Below are positions 45,011 to 55,620 of a DNA stretch of 64,000 bases, in pieces (within the stretch, counting starts at the first letter, position 1; each line of letters starts with the position of its first letter). A program made the position numbers and the translations under genes. Under the pieces are notes generated by a model. That model did not search any database, was not told where the DNA came from, and saw only the letters and a list, made by a program, of their open reading frames with translations. Source of the stretch: Diogma glabrata (lineage: Eukaryota; Arthropoda; Insecta; Diptera; Cylindrotomidae). The stretch lies in assembly GCA_963693315.1 (NCBI GenBank), contig OY856187.1, forward strand, positions 383,571,711-383,635,710. The letters run 5' to 3'.

Positions 45011-45589
45011 AAAACTACTTACAAATGTTAGACCAATTATTGACCTTACACTGCACTAAAACACTAAATCTCTTTATTGATCGAGTGTAACAACTGTATA
45101 GATATATCTTATATATCTTCCCTCTCACGAAGTGTATTCTTTCTTTATCAGCTCGTTTGTCAAAGGCCACTTCCTAAATCTTCAAATAGCTGCGCCAATC
45201 ATTTGGTATAGTTCTGTACGGCTGTTAAAATAGCAAAATCCGACCAGCTTTCCTGCACCGTTTCGGATAATAGATCATGTGCAATCCTTCTGTGATCTAG
45301 ATTGGGTTGAATCAGAAGTTCATGTTGTAATGCCCCCTTAACCGCTGCGCAATTTCGGTTGCCGGTAGTGTGTTTTACGTTTGACAAATTTCTTTCCGTA
45401 CAAATCATGGAAACATTTGGATTCGTTATAGCAGTCTTTGACCTTGTGTTCATTTGCACCGCTCCTGGGCCAAAACTTGAAACGATCTTTGTTCTAGCAT
45501 GTTCGTGCCACGTAGCCGTATTCCAAGCTTTTCAAACACTTTAAAGGGTCTTGTTTTACGGATTAAGTAAATGAACCAAATAATCCTCC
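45011..45589 (-). other. Unassigned stretch between RT relics
   Basis: A minus frame at 45,459-45,199 (86 codons, containing NVKHTTGNRNCAAVKGALQH) continues downstream of the RT relic at 45.6-45.8 kb and may be part of it, but I recognise no motif. Nothing else is supported. Confidence 0.35.
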
Positions 45590-45850
45590 TGGATTAGCTT
45601 TACGATTGCGGGGTGAAAACTGTACGTAACGAGCTTATTGACCAGGTTGGGATGCCATATTCAATGAAATGCTTTGGAAAGATCTAATGCGATAACGTAC
45701 GTTTCACCACCTTTTCAAGTATGCGGTTCGAACGATATGTTGGGGTTCAAACGCTTGTTGATCTTTTGCTTCGTAAACCATTTTGGCTAACCATATTGAC
45801 TACTTTTTAGTTTTTACCATTAGCGTCAGGTTCTGTTAAGTGGCAAATAC
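45590..45850 (-). pseudogene. Non-LTR RT fragment: motif A region
   Basis: The minus strand reads GLRSKRSTSV near 45,775 (GFRxxRSTS type) and then GGETYVIALDLSKAFH with a stop and IWHPNLVNKLV (about 45,715-45,640). The second stretch is RT motif A, normally ALDLSKAFDRIWH; the D after AF is changed to H and followed by a stop. It is likely a different element from the R1-like relic downstream. The motif wording could pair with the fragment at 1-298, though nothing links them physically. Confidence 0.65.
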
Positions 45851-46073
45851 TTCAGTCTTCCATTGTTGTTGTCGTCGGTCGTTTTAGAAAATTATAACGA
45901 CGATTTGTTGTGGATGTTTAAGTAACGGGAACGATAACCTCACAATTAGGGCATTTCGTTCCAATTTTGTCCACAATATTGCTCAGGAGATTAAAGAAAT
46001 TGTGATTGAATTTGCAGCATTATTTAGTGATAATATGTTAACACGTTTCCGTTGATTGAATTAAAGAATCCCT

Positions 46074-46115
46074 GTATAGGAGTGCAGGAGTGTATAGGAG
46101 TGTATAGGAGTGCAA
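46074..46115. repeat. Short tandem repeat TATAGGAGTG, about four units
   Basis: TATAGGAGTGCAGGAGTGTATAGGAGTGTATAGGAGTG-type units of about 10 bp occur here. The tract is short and non-coding. Confidence 0.85.
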
Positions 46116-46500
46116 CCTTCGTGTTGTACATACATTGAAGTGGTCAATTTCAATAATTGCACCTCTAAAGGATTACATATCCAGAACGCTGGAAAATAAA
46201 AGTGCAATGAGATCAATTTGATTTCGACTGTTATCATTCGGTGAGACCCACGTCTGTTTATGACTCGATCGATGCCGAAAGAAAGTACTGCGAATTCTCA
46301 ATTTATATTTGATAATGTAAAGTCAGAGATTCTCTTGCCATTAACATTTGAATTCAGATGCAGGCTGTTGGAACGCTTCACATTTCCTTACGAGATGTCT
46401 CTATAAACTAGCAGATTACGCAGCAATTAACTCGAATGTTGATTTTATAATCTCTTTCAGTAGAAAGTATCCTTCTCGTCGACGGTTTTAGCTTCAGTGG

Positions 46501-46848
46501 GTGCATGCACGGCATCGAGACAAACGAGAGGCAAATAGGCATAGAATGGATGTCGTTGTTCTGCGAAAAATTGGATATCCAATAATAGGAGAACAATATT
46601 TGGATAGTTACTCTCTATACTGTTGTGGTCACCCTTCTCAAAGAGATTTTGGTACTGGCTTCCTTTTGATTGCACGCATAAAAGAAGCCATGGTAAAATT
46701 CATCCTAGTCTATAATAGAATCTGCTACCAACAGGAACACGAAACGCACAACAATATTTCTCTCATTGCCGTACATACACTCACTGAAGCTAAGACCTCG
46801 AGATACATTATTTTGAATATAGATGCAATCCGTAGCTTAAAAAACTAG
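46501..46848 (+). pseudogene. APE-type endonuclease fragment (RTE/craniofacial-protein-2-like)
   Basis: A plus frame of 115 codons includes HPSQRDFGTGFLLIARIKEA, then MVKFILVYNRICYQ and NNISLIAVHTLTEAK. This follows the pattern GTGFLVxxxLKxxVxxFxPVxxRxCxLRIKxxFxNISLICAHAPTEE, the middle of the endonuclease in RTE-like elements. It ends before the catalytic GDFNA block. The RT relic at 301-759 is of the type usually found with this endonuclease, but the two are 45 kb apart and on opposite strands. Confidence 0.6.
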
Positions 46849-46972
46849 CCGTAGCTCGAGAACCCATAGCTCAAGAACCACTGGAGCGGATTAAAAAAAA
46901 TATGTCGTTTTGAACGGTTTTAAAAATGAGTTCTTTTCGATAAAAATAATTATAATTTTGGCCGAAATTACA

Positions 46973-47272
46973 TGACACCGAACACAGGCAGGCAGTTGAA
47001 TAATTATAAGCCGAAACAACGTCGATATAACGTCTAAATATTGAAAAAAAGGCCTAAACCAAACCGAAACAAAGCAGAAACAAAGCTGAAAAACCCCTTA
47101 ATTACACCGAAATGAAGCCGGGATGGTTTCATTTTGATCTTATTTAAGCGTGTTTGCAGCCGTTTATCGGTCTTATTTCAGTTTTGTTTAGGCCTTTTTT
47201 CAATATTTCGGCGTTATATCGGCGTTATTTTGATTCCTATTTAATCAACTGTCAGCTTGTTTTCGGTGTCAT
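46973..47272. repeat. Inverted repeat with GCCGA-rich arms (about 115 bp each)
   Basis: The left arm from ACACCGAACACAGGCAGGCA through GATATAACGTC and TATTGAAAAAAAGGCCTAAA is mirrored by the right arm ending TGTCAGCTTGTTTTCGGTGT. The centre is near 47,122. It shares GCCGA and CCGATA phrases with 32,996-33,300, and downstream at 47,390-47,410 the phrase TTTTCACTCGGGACC is the reverse complement of the opening of that repeat. It looks like two head-to-head copies of one element. Confidence 0.75.
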
Positions 47273-49019
47273 TTTTGTGTTTTTTCGGTTTTGTATTCAC
47301 TACCTGGGCTAGTTCTCGGTTCCTTTTCAGCTCTTTTTACTATACTTATTTTTAGACTACAATACGCCGAATTTTTTTTATTTGTCGGCGTGTTATTTTC
47401 ACTCGGGACCTTTTTTGCAAAACAGTCTGCTACTCCATTGACTTCTACCTCTGTGTAAACAGCTACCCACACAATTTTTTTTTATTGGAAGTTAGGCATG
47501 TTTAGTGATTAATGGTTAATGGCTCAGAAACTCAATATAAAAATAAAGAAAAATTTTATAAATCTTTGCAATCATATTGTTGATTTTAAAATACCTGCAG
47601 CTGTACATGAAAAGGGTCCATCGGATGAGATTGAAGCACACTTAAAAGAAAAGGTCGGACATCATCGCTTAAAGGAGAGAAAATATCAACAGCAAAGGAA
47701 TTATTTGATATGACAGAAATTTGGTCGAACAAAATCAACCACGTATAAAAATTTTCATATGTGTCTTCAGGAGAGATCGAACAACAGGAGAAATTTCTTT
47801 CGCCATTTTCGGACATTAAAACAATTATTGGCCCTCAAGGATCTCAGTATTTTTTACGGCATAACACTACACGCGATAAAATAATTACCAAAATGTTTCC
47901 CTTTTCCGATAATCAAAAATATTTGAATTCAGTTGCAAAAAAATATAAAAATAAATTTTTTAATGTATTTGTTTGTAATATTATTATTGTTTAAAGAATT
48001 AGGAGTTTTATAGAAAAATTTTTTTATTAATAATCGACTCATACTTCTGTTAGTGTAAAGATGTTGAAAGTAAATCACAATCTTCGATCGTTGGTATCTC
48101 CAATTCTTATTCTCAATAAAAACCTGTTTTTCAATAAATAATCCACAGAATATGTTTCAATATTTAGTACGAATGTTGCAATATAAAATTTTCTATATAT
48201 TAGATTCACATTTAGTAAAGCATAATTAATTTGATGTAAAAGCACATATGAATTTTTCATACACTAAACTTTAAAAAATCGTATAAAAAAATCCATATGG
48301 AATCTCTCACTTTTTATTTTTTAGTTTCATAGCTGCATGTGTATACTTTAAAATTTGTGAAAAACAAAGAAAAAAAACGACGATTTTTGAGATATGAGCT
48401 TTGAAGTAAACCAAGGTTTAACGCGCCGCCTAGCGGAAAAGAGAAAAATTATCAATTTCGATTATTCAACTATTTTGCTCTTTATTTGCAAAAATATACG
48501 AAAATTGCATGAAATTTGTGGCGCCTATTAACAAAACCTTTACACCCTTATCAAAACTATGTGAAAAAGCATTTAAAATTCAACCGCACATAACTCCGAT
48601 TCAGAGTACTCAAAAAATAAAACCAGAATAGTGGAGTCATATTAGTAAAAAAAAGTGATTTATTTTTAATTAAACTAACAAAATATATGACATAATAATA
48701 AAAAATAGTAGTTGAAGTAGTATAAAAGTAATAGTTTAAGCAAAAATTGTAATAATAATTTAAACTGAGGATGACGTAAGTCGAAATCGATATTCAATAA
48801 AATAAAAAATCAAATTCAAATTTTTACTATAAGGAAGTTTATATTAGTATTAATAAAATAAAAATGTAAAAATAAACAGCAAAAAGTATATTTTTAAATA
48901 TTGTATTTTAATTCAAAAGTGACAAAAGCACACAAAGAGTGAATAATATGGAAAACCATAATAACACATATAGAATTTTCAATTGAAAACATAATTGGCG
49001 TAAAATTATTTATGCTGTG
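47273..49019. other. Mostly gene-free stretch with two unidentified short frames
   Basis: Two plus frames, 47,519-47,713 (64 codons, KIPAAVHEKGPSDEIEAHLK) and 47,761-47,994 (77 codons, SSGEIEQQEKFLSPFSDIKT), have mixed amino-acid composition and may be parts of one decayed protein. I do not recognise it. The remainder to the BEL element is A+T-rich with no supported feature. Confidence 0.4.
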
Positions 49020-49370
49020 TGTTCCACCTCAACCTAAAATAAATGAATATTTAAACGGCCAAACAAACTCTAAAATCTTTTAATTGTATTTAACTCACTT
49101 TTTATCTAAAGAAACAAATTACACTCACACATATTTGTTGTCAAATTAATTAAATTAAATTAAACTAATGTAACGATTCCTTCTTCTTTTTGAGCCGTCG
49201 TAGAATTAAGTTCAAAACTCTAAATTATTAATTGTTCAATAAAATAAAATCAAATATTATGTTTTGGAATAAAAGTTTTTTTCATTTTATTCAAGAAATA
49301 AATATACATTTCATAAAGTAGATTTAGTGCTTTATTCATTTTTGTTCTTTGGAGATAAGTCAACGCAACA
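49020..49370 (+). repeat. 5' LTR of the BEL/Pao element (351 bp)
   Basis: It starts TGTTCCACCTCAACCTAAAA and ends CAACGCAACA, giving TG...CA ends. Its first 170 bp match the 3' LTR at 52,655 closely (AATGAATATTTAAACGGCCA, AAACAAATTACACTCACACA, ATTCCTTCTTCTT). The end is fixed by the primer-binding site two bases downstream. Confidence 0.85.
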
Positions 49371-49372
49371 TT

Positions 49373-49392
49373 TGGTCCTTCGAGCCGGATTT
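49373..49392 (+). promoter_or_regulatory. Primer-binding site, complementary to tRNA-Tyr 3' end
   Basis: TGGTCCTTCGAGCCGGATTT begins two bases after the 5' LTR. Its complement is ...AAATCCGGCTCGAAGGACCA, which is the 3' end of insect tRNA-Tyr as I recall it, over 20 bases. It would prime minus-strand DNA synthesis. Confidence 0.8.
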
Positions 49393-49710
49393 CGAACCAG
49401 ATAATAAAAGTGATTTTGGAAATTTCAACTGGGGACATAAAATATATTTTTTCTCAAGGATATTTAATTTACAGTGAAATTAAAAAAAACATTCAGAATC
49501 TTTTTGAACATTTATTAAATAAATATATAACTGCCTTTTTGATTATTGTTTTTGGGGAACTTGAACATTATAACGTATGAATTTCTTTAACATTTCTTCA
49601 ATCATTTAAATACATTTAGTTTGAACATTTGTTATTATTTTTGTGATTTTTGTGTTTTCTTTATAATTTTTTCGTGTTTAATATTGCGTCCTTAATTTAT
49701 TTATCGTATA

Positions 49711-50400
49711 ATGGCTACGTTTAAAATGAATCCTAAGGCGTTAGCTGCAAAACATGAGATTGTTATGGGGCAAATGGTTAATTTAGGAAGGTTTGAATGA
49801 ACTATTAAAATCGTTCACGGAAATTGAAGATCACATGTTAAATTTCTCAGGTGAAGAACCATCACAAGCTATTGAGTTCGAAGAACATTACTACCATGTG
49901 GTAGCCCAGCTCAATTCGAGTATTAGGCGGAATAATATTAACAACGCGAGCTTCAATTCCATTGATGAAACATTGAATAGTAGTGCGTCATCTTCTAAAT
50001 CGGTAAATGTAAAGTTACCTCGGCTTAACATTCCAACCTTTAATGGCGATTATAAGGAATGGTATTGCTTTTATGATTTAGTTAACGGACTTGTCCATGA
50101 AAATTCATCGCTTTCGGCTGCTGAAAAATTTCAGTATTTGAAGGGAGCGCTTACAGGAACGCAAAGAATTGCATAAGGCATTTAGCTGCTTCTGAAGCCA
50201 ATTATTACGACGCATTTCAAAATTTAGTTAAACGCTACGATAAAAGAAAATACATAATGAATTTATTTGTTGAATCATTTCTTAGTGGGCAGTCATAAAA
50301 AATTCAACCACCAGTTCTCTTCGAACCCTCACCGGCGAATACGTCGAAGTATTCAAAGGTTTAAAATCTCTTGGACCACAATATGAAACTCGCGATTCAG
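49711..50400 (+). pseudogene. BEL/Pao gag (frameshifted)
   Basis: ATG at 49,711 opens MATFKMNPKALAAKHEIVMG and about 30 codons, then a frameshift leads into the frame at 49,793. That frame gives MNELLKSFTEIEDHMLNFSG and the BEL gag signature VKLPRLNIPTFNGDYKEWYC, FYDLV and AEKFQYLKGALTG (DUF1759-type). It stops at about 50,174. Frame changes then carry HLAASEANYYDAFQNLVKRY and, from about 50,308, SSLRTLTGEYVEVFKGLKSL up to the next long frame. Gag forms the particle core. The breaks make it non-functional. Confidence 0.85.
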
Positions 50401-50402
50401 TA

Positions 50403-51793
50403 ATGATCTATTTGATGCTAAATAACCTAGATAAAGATAATCAAGATCGTTGGGCGGACAATATAGCCAAAATAGATTGCCCAACAATTGAATTAATGAT
50501 GGAATTTCTCAATGACCGTGCGGATGCTATTCAGGGTTATAGAGCAAAGCCAGAAAATATTTCAAAATCGCAATATCGTTCGCATACACAGTCTACAAAG
50601 TTTGTGCATCTTGCTTCTGAGGATACTTGTGCATGTTGCAAAGCCGGAGTTCATAATTTATATGAATGCACAAAGTTCAAAGAGTTGAACATAAATGATC
50701 GAAGAAAGTTTATGAAAGACAATCGTAAATGCTACAATTGTTTGAGTGGTTCACATGTAGTTCACCGCTGCCACACAAAACGGAAATGTGACAAATGCAA
50801 AAAGAGGCATAACACTTTATTGCATTTAGAGGAAACCTCCGATGCTGACCCCAAGGTCTCGTTACTGACAAATTCATCCAAAAATGATAAAAATGAAGAA
50901 AGTTTAAATGTTCATCAAATTCATAAAGAACTCTCGACGGTTCTATTGCCGACAGCCTTAATATTTGTGATGAGCTTGGCTGGAGAATACAGGCAGTGTA
51001 GGGCGCTTTTGGAATCTAGTTCTCAGATGTCTTTCGTCACAGAAGAATGTGTACAGCGGCTACAGCTGCACTGCAGCAACGCTCGGGTGTCTGTCACTGG
51101 ACTAGGTATTAGTCCAGCAACAATCTCTAGAGGACTGGCAGAACTTATTGTTGTCACCAGAATTAACAATGCTCTAAATATTAAATTCAATATACTGATT
51201 CTATCCCGGATCACATCTGAACTTCCATCAATGAAGTTTGATATTTCCAGATGGGATCATTTAGGGGATCTTGAATTTGCTGATTCGAATTTAAACAAGT
51301 CAAGCAGAGTAGACATACTTATTGGAGCCGACCAATTTTTTAAAATATTAAATCCTGAAAGAATTATCAATGAACCCAACAATCCCATTGCTCAAAATAC
51401 GCTGTTTGGATGGGTAATAGCTGGAGAGCTCAGTTCTAAAAAGATAACAAAATCCACCACAAATCTTCATGCAGAAACTGACATTGATCAATTGCTCCGT
51501 AGGTTTAGGGAACTGGAAGAAATGACCGTTAATATTCCTCATTCAGAAGAAGAGAAATGAAAAACATTCGTTGCAAACCGAGTTTCAGAAATACACGATC
51601 TTGCGTCCCTCGTTAAATGGTCTCACGCTTGATCGAATGACAATCCCGCTGATTGTGCGTCACGAGGAATCAATCCGTCGCAATTGATTCAAAATCTGCA
51701 ATGGTGGCATGGTCCTGATTGGCTATCGAACGAGATGTCAGCTTGGCCGTCATGTGAGAATTTATCTTTGGATGATGAGGCTGTAGATGAATA
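50403..51793 (+). pseudogene. BEL/Pao zinc knuckles and aspartic protease, fused by deletion to pol C-terminal part
   Basis: A 385-codon frame (50,403-51,560) follows gag in line. It begins MIYLMLNNLDKDNQDRWADN, the end of the capsid part. Three knuckles follow: CACCKAGVHNLYEC, CYNCLSGSHVVHRC and CDKCKKRHNTLLH. The retropepsin part starts LLPTALIFV and has ALLESSSQMSFV where the active site should read LLDSGSQ, so the catalytic Asp and Gly are changed. It ends with the family phrases DILIGADQFF and TLFGWVIAGEL. After a TGA the same frame goes on as FVANRVSEIHDLASLVKWSH, a second TGA, then DNPADCASRGINPSQLI and WWHGPDWLS, which belong after RNase H. The whole RT and most of RNase H are therefore deleted at about 51,555. 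Confidence 0.9.
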
Positions 51794-52640
51794 AAAACGC
51801 TCCAATATGATTCGAGTTTTTGCAACTGAAATACCATATGTTATACTGGATAATTTGATGGAAAGAATATCATCGTTCAATAAACTGGTTAATGTTCTAG
51901 CATGGGTGATACGATTTTGTAGAAACTATTTTTTGAAACTGAATGCGCCTACAGTGGGAGCTGATAGACTACTCACACATTTGTTTGATTTTTTACATAG
52001 AAATTCTAATGATATCTCAAACTTTCTTTTAAGGGACCAAAATCAAAAGGCATTTTATACCGCCAGCAGCTCTACACGTTAGTGGACTTTGGAAAGCTGC
52101 TGTAAAGTCAACAAAGTATCACCTCAAAAGAGTGGTTGGAAATTCAATTCTTACCTTACCTAGGAGATGGCAACACTTCTAGTAAAAATTGAATTGATAT
52201 TAAATTCGCGTCCAATTTGCGCGATGCCATCAGACGAAGTAGATGCGCTAACTCCAGCGCATTTTTTAACTGGCCATCCATATACATATCTTTTCGGAAC
52301 CTGATGTTCAGCATATTAAGTTATCGAAATTGTCCCGTTGGCAAATGGTGCTGCAGTTGTCACAACACTTATGGAACCGTTGGCAACATGAATATCTGAC
52401 GGCCTTACAAAGAAGGCATAAATGGTACCTGAAAAGAAATAATATTAAAATTGATGATGTTGTTGTATTAAAAGACGAGAACTTGCCACCAGCAAGGTGG
52501 CTACTTGGTAGAGCTACTGAAGTCCATCCAGGGAAAGACTATTTGGTGCGTGTCGTCACTTTTAAAAACTAAAACTGGTTTGTTAAGACGTCCTATCAGC
52601 AAGATCAGCATACTTCCTATTGTTGAAGATGATGATTCTT
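51794..52640 (+). pseudogene. BEL/Pao integrase remnants
   Basis: Frames in sequence carry VLAWVIRFCRN (about 51,895), LWKAAVKSTKYHLKRVVG (about 52,090), LNSRPICAMPSDEVDALTPA and HFLTGHPY (about 52,205-52,290). A clean C-terminal frame follows, LSRWQMVLQLSQHLWNRWQH, EYLTALQRRHKWY and DENLPPARWLLGRATEVHPG (52,330-52,570). These are the integrase and its C-terminal domain in BEL/Pao pol. The zinc-binding head and the catalytic D,D part are largely missing. The end PISKISILPIVEDDDSS lies in another frame just before the polypurine region. Confidence 0.85.
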
Positions 52641-52654
52641 CAAGGCCGCCGGAA

Positions 52655-52822
52655 TGTTCCAACTCAACCTAAAATAAATGAATATTTAAACGGCCAAACA
52701 GGCTCCAAAATCATTTGATTGTATTTAACTTTTTATCTAAAGAAACAAATTACACTCACACATATTTGATGTCAAATTAATTAAATTATATTAAACTAAT
52801 GTAACAATTCCTTCTTCTTGTT
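52655..52822 (+). repeat. 3' LTR of the BEL/Pao element (truncated, about 168 bp)
   Basis: It starts TGTTCCAACTCAACCTAAAA after the polypurine-like CAAGGCCGCCGGAA and matches the 5' LTR up to ATTCCTTCTTCTTG. The last half of the LTR is missing or unalignable beyond that point. A few differences between the two LTRs (for example ACCTC/AACTC, AAACTCT/AGGCTCC) indicate that the insertion is not new. Confidence 0.85.
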
Positions 52823-52867
52823 TTTTTTCATAAAAATTAAATCCCATATTAACCCTTGTGCATCAAT

Positions 52868-52978
52868 CACGAGTCTGACTCGTGGACATTTATTTTGCTT
52901 TGTGAAAACAATCACGAGTCTGACTCGTAGAAATTTATTTTACTTTCTAAGACAATCGCGAGTTAGACTCGTGATAAC
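52868..52978. repeat. Three tandem units carrying the palindrome ACGAGTCTGACTCGT
   Basis: AATCACGAGTCTGACTCGTG, then ATTTATTTTGCTTTGTGAAA, repeats with a period of about 50 bp: CACGAGTCTGACTCGTGG, CACGAGTCTGACTCGTAG and CGCGAGTTAGACTCGTGA. Each unit holds a near-perfect 15-bp inverted repeat. Confidence 0.9.
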
Positions 52979-53636
52979 AAAATAAATTAAATTCATGGAA
53001 TCACTTGACTTCATTTCAGAAATTGTGATCGAACGGGTGAACCGATTTTCTTGAATTTTTTTTTGTTTAATAAGGTACATAGTGACGCCTTATGAAAATA
53101 TTACTTTAACAAAAAATATTCATATTTTTAGATGATTTTTTAAAATTTTAGTTGTTCAAACATGGTGATTTCAAAAAGTATCGTTTTCTTCTCTTTCATA
53201 AATATATATATATATATATATATAAAATGGCGGGATCAATATGGCAGCTACAGGCTTACGGCCTCACTCAGAAAGTATAGAAATTTGGCTACCAACACAA
53301 ATTTAAAATATCAACAGATGTGTTGTTTTACTTAGAATGTTGAAAATTATAAGTAGGTTTCAACTTCCGAGTGGTGTTATATTTTTTATTCAAAATAGCG
53401 GCTCGTAAATATAAAAATATAAAATTAAAAAAAAAAACAAATAACAGATCTCCCGTTTTTATATTTTCTTCCATAATTTAGAATATTCATTAAATTTTTA
53501 CAAAAAACCTGGAAAATTGCACTTTGGAGATGTTTTTTGGATATTATAGAAGTTTTGTCTATAATTTCCATAACAATCTTTCGGTATATATTAGCCGATT
53601 TTTTTAAAAATAATTTTCTACAAAAAACTTCAAAAT

Positions 53637-54356
53637 AAATAAATAAATAAAACATAAATAAATAAATTAATAAATAAATAAATAAAATAAATAAAAAAAA
53701 TAAAAATATATAAATAAATAAAAATAAATAAATGAAAAAAATAAATAAAAATTATTAAAATAAATATAAATAAATAAAAATAAATAAAACTAAATAAAAC
53801 TAAATAAAACTAAATAAATAAATAAAAATAAATAAAAAATAAATAAAAATATATAAAAATAAATAAATAAATAAAAAAATAAAAATTAAATAAATAAATA
53901 AATAAATTAATAAATAAATGAATAAATACATAAATTAATAAATCAGCAAATAAATGAATTAATAAATAAATAAATAATAAATAAAAAATAATAATTAAAT
54001 TAATAAATAAATAAATACAAATAAATAAAAATAAATTAAAAAATAAAAATAAATAAAATAAATGAAAAAAATAAAAATATATAAATAAATAAAAATAAAC
54101 AAATGAATAAAAATAAATAAAAATAAATAAAAATTATTAAAATAAATAAAAATAAATAAAAATTATTAAAATAAATAAAAATAAATAACAATAAATAAAT
54201 AAATAAAAATAAATAAAAATATATACAAATATATAAAAATAAATAAATAAATAAAAAATATAAAATATAAATAAATAAATAAATAAATAAATAAAAAAAT
54301 AAAAAAGTAAATTAATTAATAACTAAATAAATAAATCAATAAATAAATAAATAAAT
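53637..54356. repeat. Degenerate (TAAA)n array, about 720 bp
   Basis: TAAA, ATAAA and ATAAATA steps run almost without break, with interspersed TATAAAA and ATTAATAA variants. Non-coding. Confidence 0.95.
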
Positions 54357-54817
54357 ATGTCGAAGACAGCATCCTAAAATAGAAACAATGGCTGGTATAC
54401 AAATTAATTATAAAATAGTTATAATACTTATCTCAAACTTTGTAAGACCACTCAAATTCTAAACTAAAATTATCTAGATGTCACTGTCAAATATTTACTT
54501 AACAACACAAATGTCAATTGATTAAAACCATAATTGTTAATAATTGTTAACTTATCTCCATCTATCTTAAGTATTTTAAATTAACAAATGAATAGCTTAA
54601 TTTTATAGCTCAATTATAGATAAAGCTCAATTAAATAGAAATATAATTTTTTGAGACCTTGAAAAAATGTAATAAAAATCACTTATCCAAAAACAGTCGA
54701 AGAGTTTCAATCAAGAATTTTTTAGTTACAAAAAAAACCAAAACCTATCAAATCACCATTAAATTTGTGCCAACATCATATGAAGATATTAGAACCTGAT
54801 CAACTTGGTACAAATCA

Positions 54818-54820
54818 AAA

Positions 54821-54857
<37 letters not shown>

Positions 54858-54964
54858 AAATAAATAAATAAATAAATAAATAGATAAATAAACAACTAAA
54901 TAAATAAAATAAATAAATAAATACGCAAGTAAGTAGGCAGTAAGTAAATAAAAAAATAAAAAAA

Positions 54965-55035
<71 letters not shown>
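54818..55035. repeat. (AAAT)n array, about 218 bp
   Basis: Nearly pure AAAT, with an interrupted middle at 54,880-54,955 (AACAACTAAATAAA, ACGCAAGTAAGTAGGCAGTA). The Tyr-Leu-Phe-Ile frame on the minus strand is an artefact. Confidence 0.95.
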
Positions 55036-55620
55036 ACTACCAACATTCTTCGTCCAAGAACGCTTATGTTGATTTTTAAAATTTGTGCCGGCAATTCTAA
55101 ATTGCTATACTTTCAGAATGAGGCCGTAAGCCTATATCCGCCTTATTTATTCCACCATTTTGAATTTTGAAAAGGGGCACACGACATTGAAACAAGAGAC
55201 AATTTTTGCTACAATTTTTTGCCCATAAACCTTCTGAAAAACCTAAATCATTCTGAAGAGCAGGGGGTCTGCAAGCTGCAAAGAATGCCTCATATATATA
55301 GTTATTACTTAATTCAAATAAATAAGTAATCATTTCAAACACATAATTTATTTTAACACATAAAACTATATGTTTTATGTATTAAAATTTAATACATTTA
55401 AAACAAAAAAAGTTCAATAAAATCCCTAGTGCAGTAGTTAGTAAATCTAAATTTACAGTAAAATAAATCTTTCAAACATACAAAAATAAACCAAAAAATT
55501 AAGATTTTTTTTAAATCGCAAGGTTTGAAAACTTAAAACTAACATAAAATATTACTATAAGTTTTGCTGTTCAGTGTATACACCTTTGGTACATACACTG
55601 AATCTGATCTACGCGATGAA

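Larger units (their letters stand above)
53200..55165. repeat. Inverted arms enclosing TAAA arrays (about 1.95 kb)
   Basis: The left arm (53,217-53,315), with GGCTTACGGCCTCACTCAGA and AAGTATAGAAATTTGGCTAC, is mirrored by the right arm (55,068-55,165), with CTTTCAGAATGAGGCCGTAA and GCCTATATCCGCC. Between them are two arrays of the TAAA type (53,637-54,356, degenerate; 54,818-55,035, nearly pure AAAT with ACAAGTAAGTAGGCAGTAAG-like breaks) and a unique part with no gene. The arms could be terminal inverted repeats of one element or two head-to-head copies of a smaller one. Confidence 0.7.

Noticed and set aside
49373..49392. Possible tRNA gene fragment
   Set aside because: The sequence is only the complement of a tRNA 3' end placed two bases after an LTR, which is a primer-binding site. 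No cloverleaf can be formed from the flanks.
54789..55094. Leu-Phe-Ile-Tyr-rich 101-codon minus frame resembling a membrane protein
   Set aside because: It is the translation of the AAAT array.
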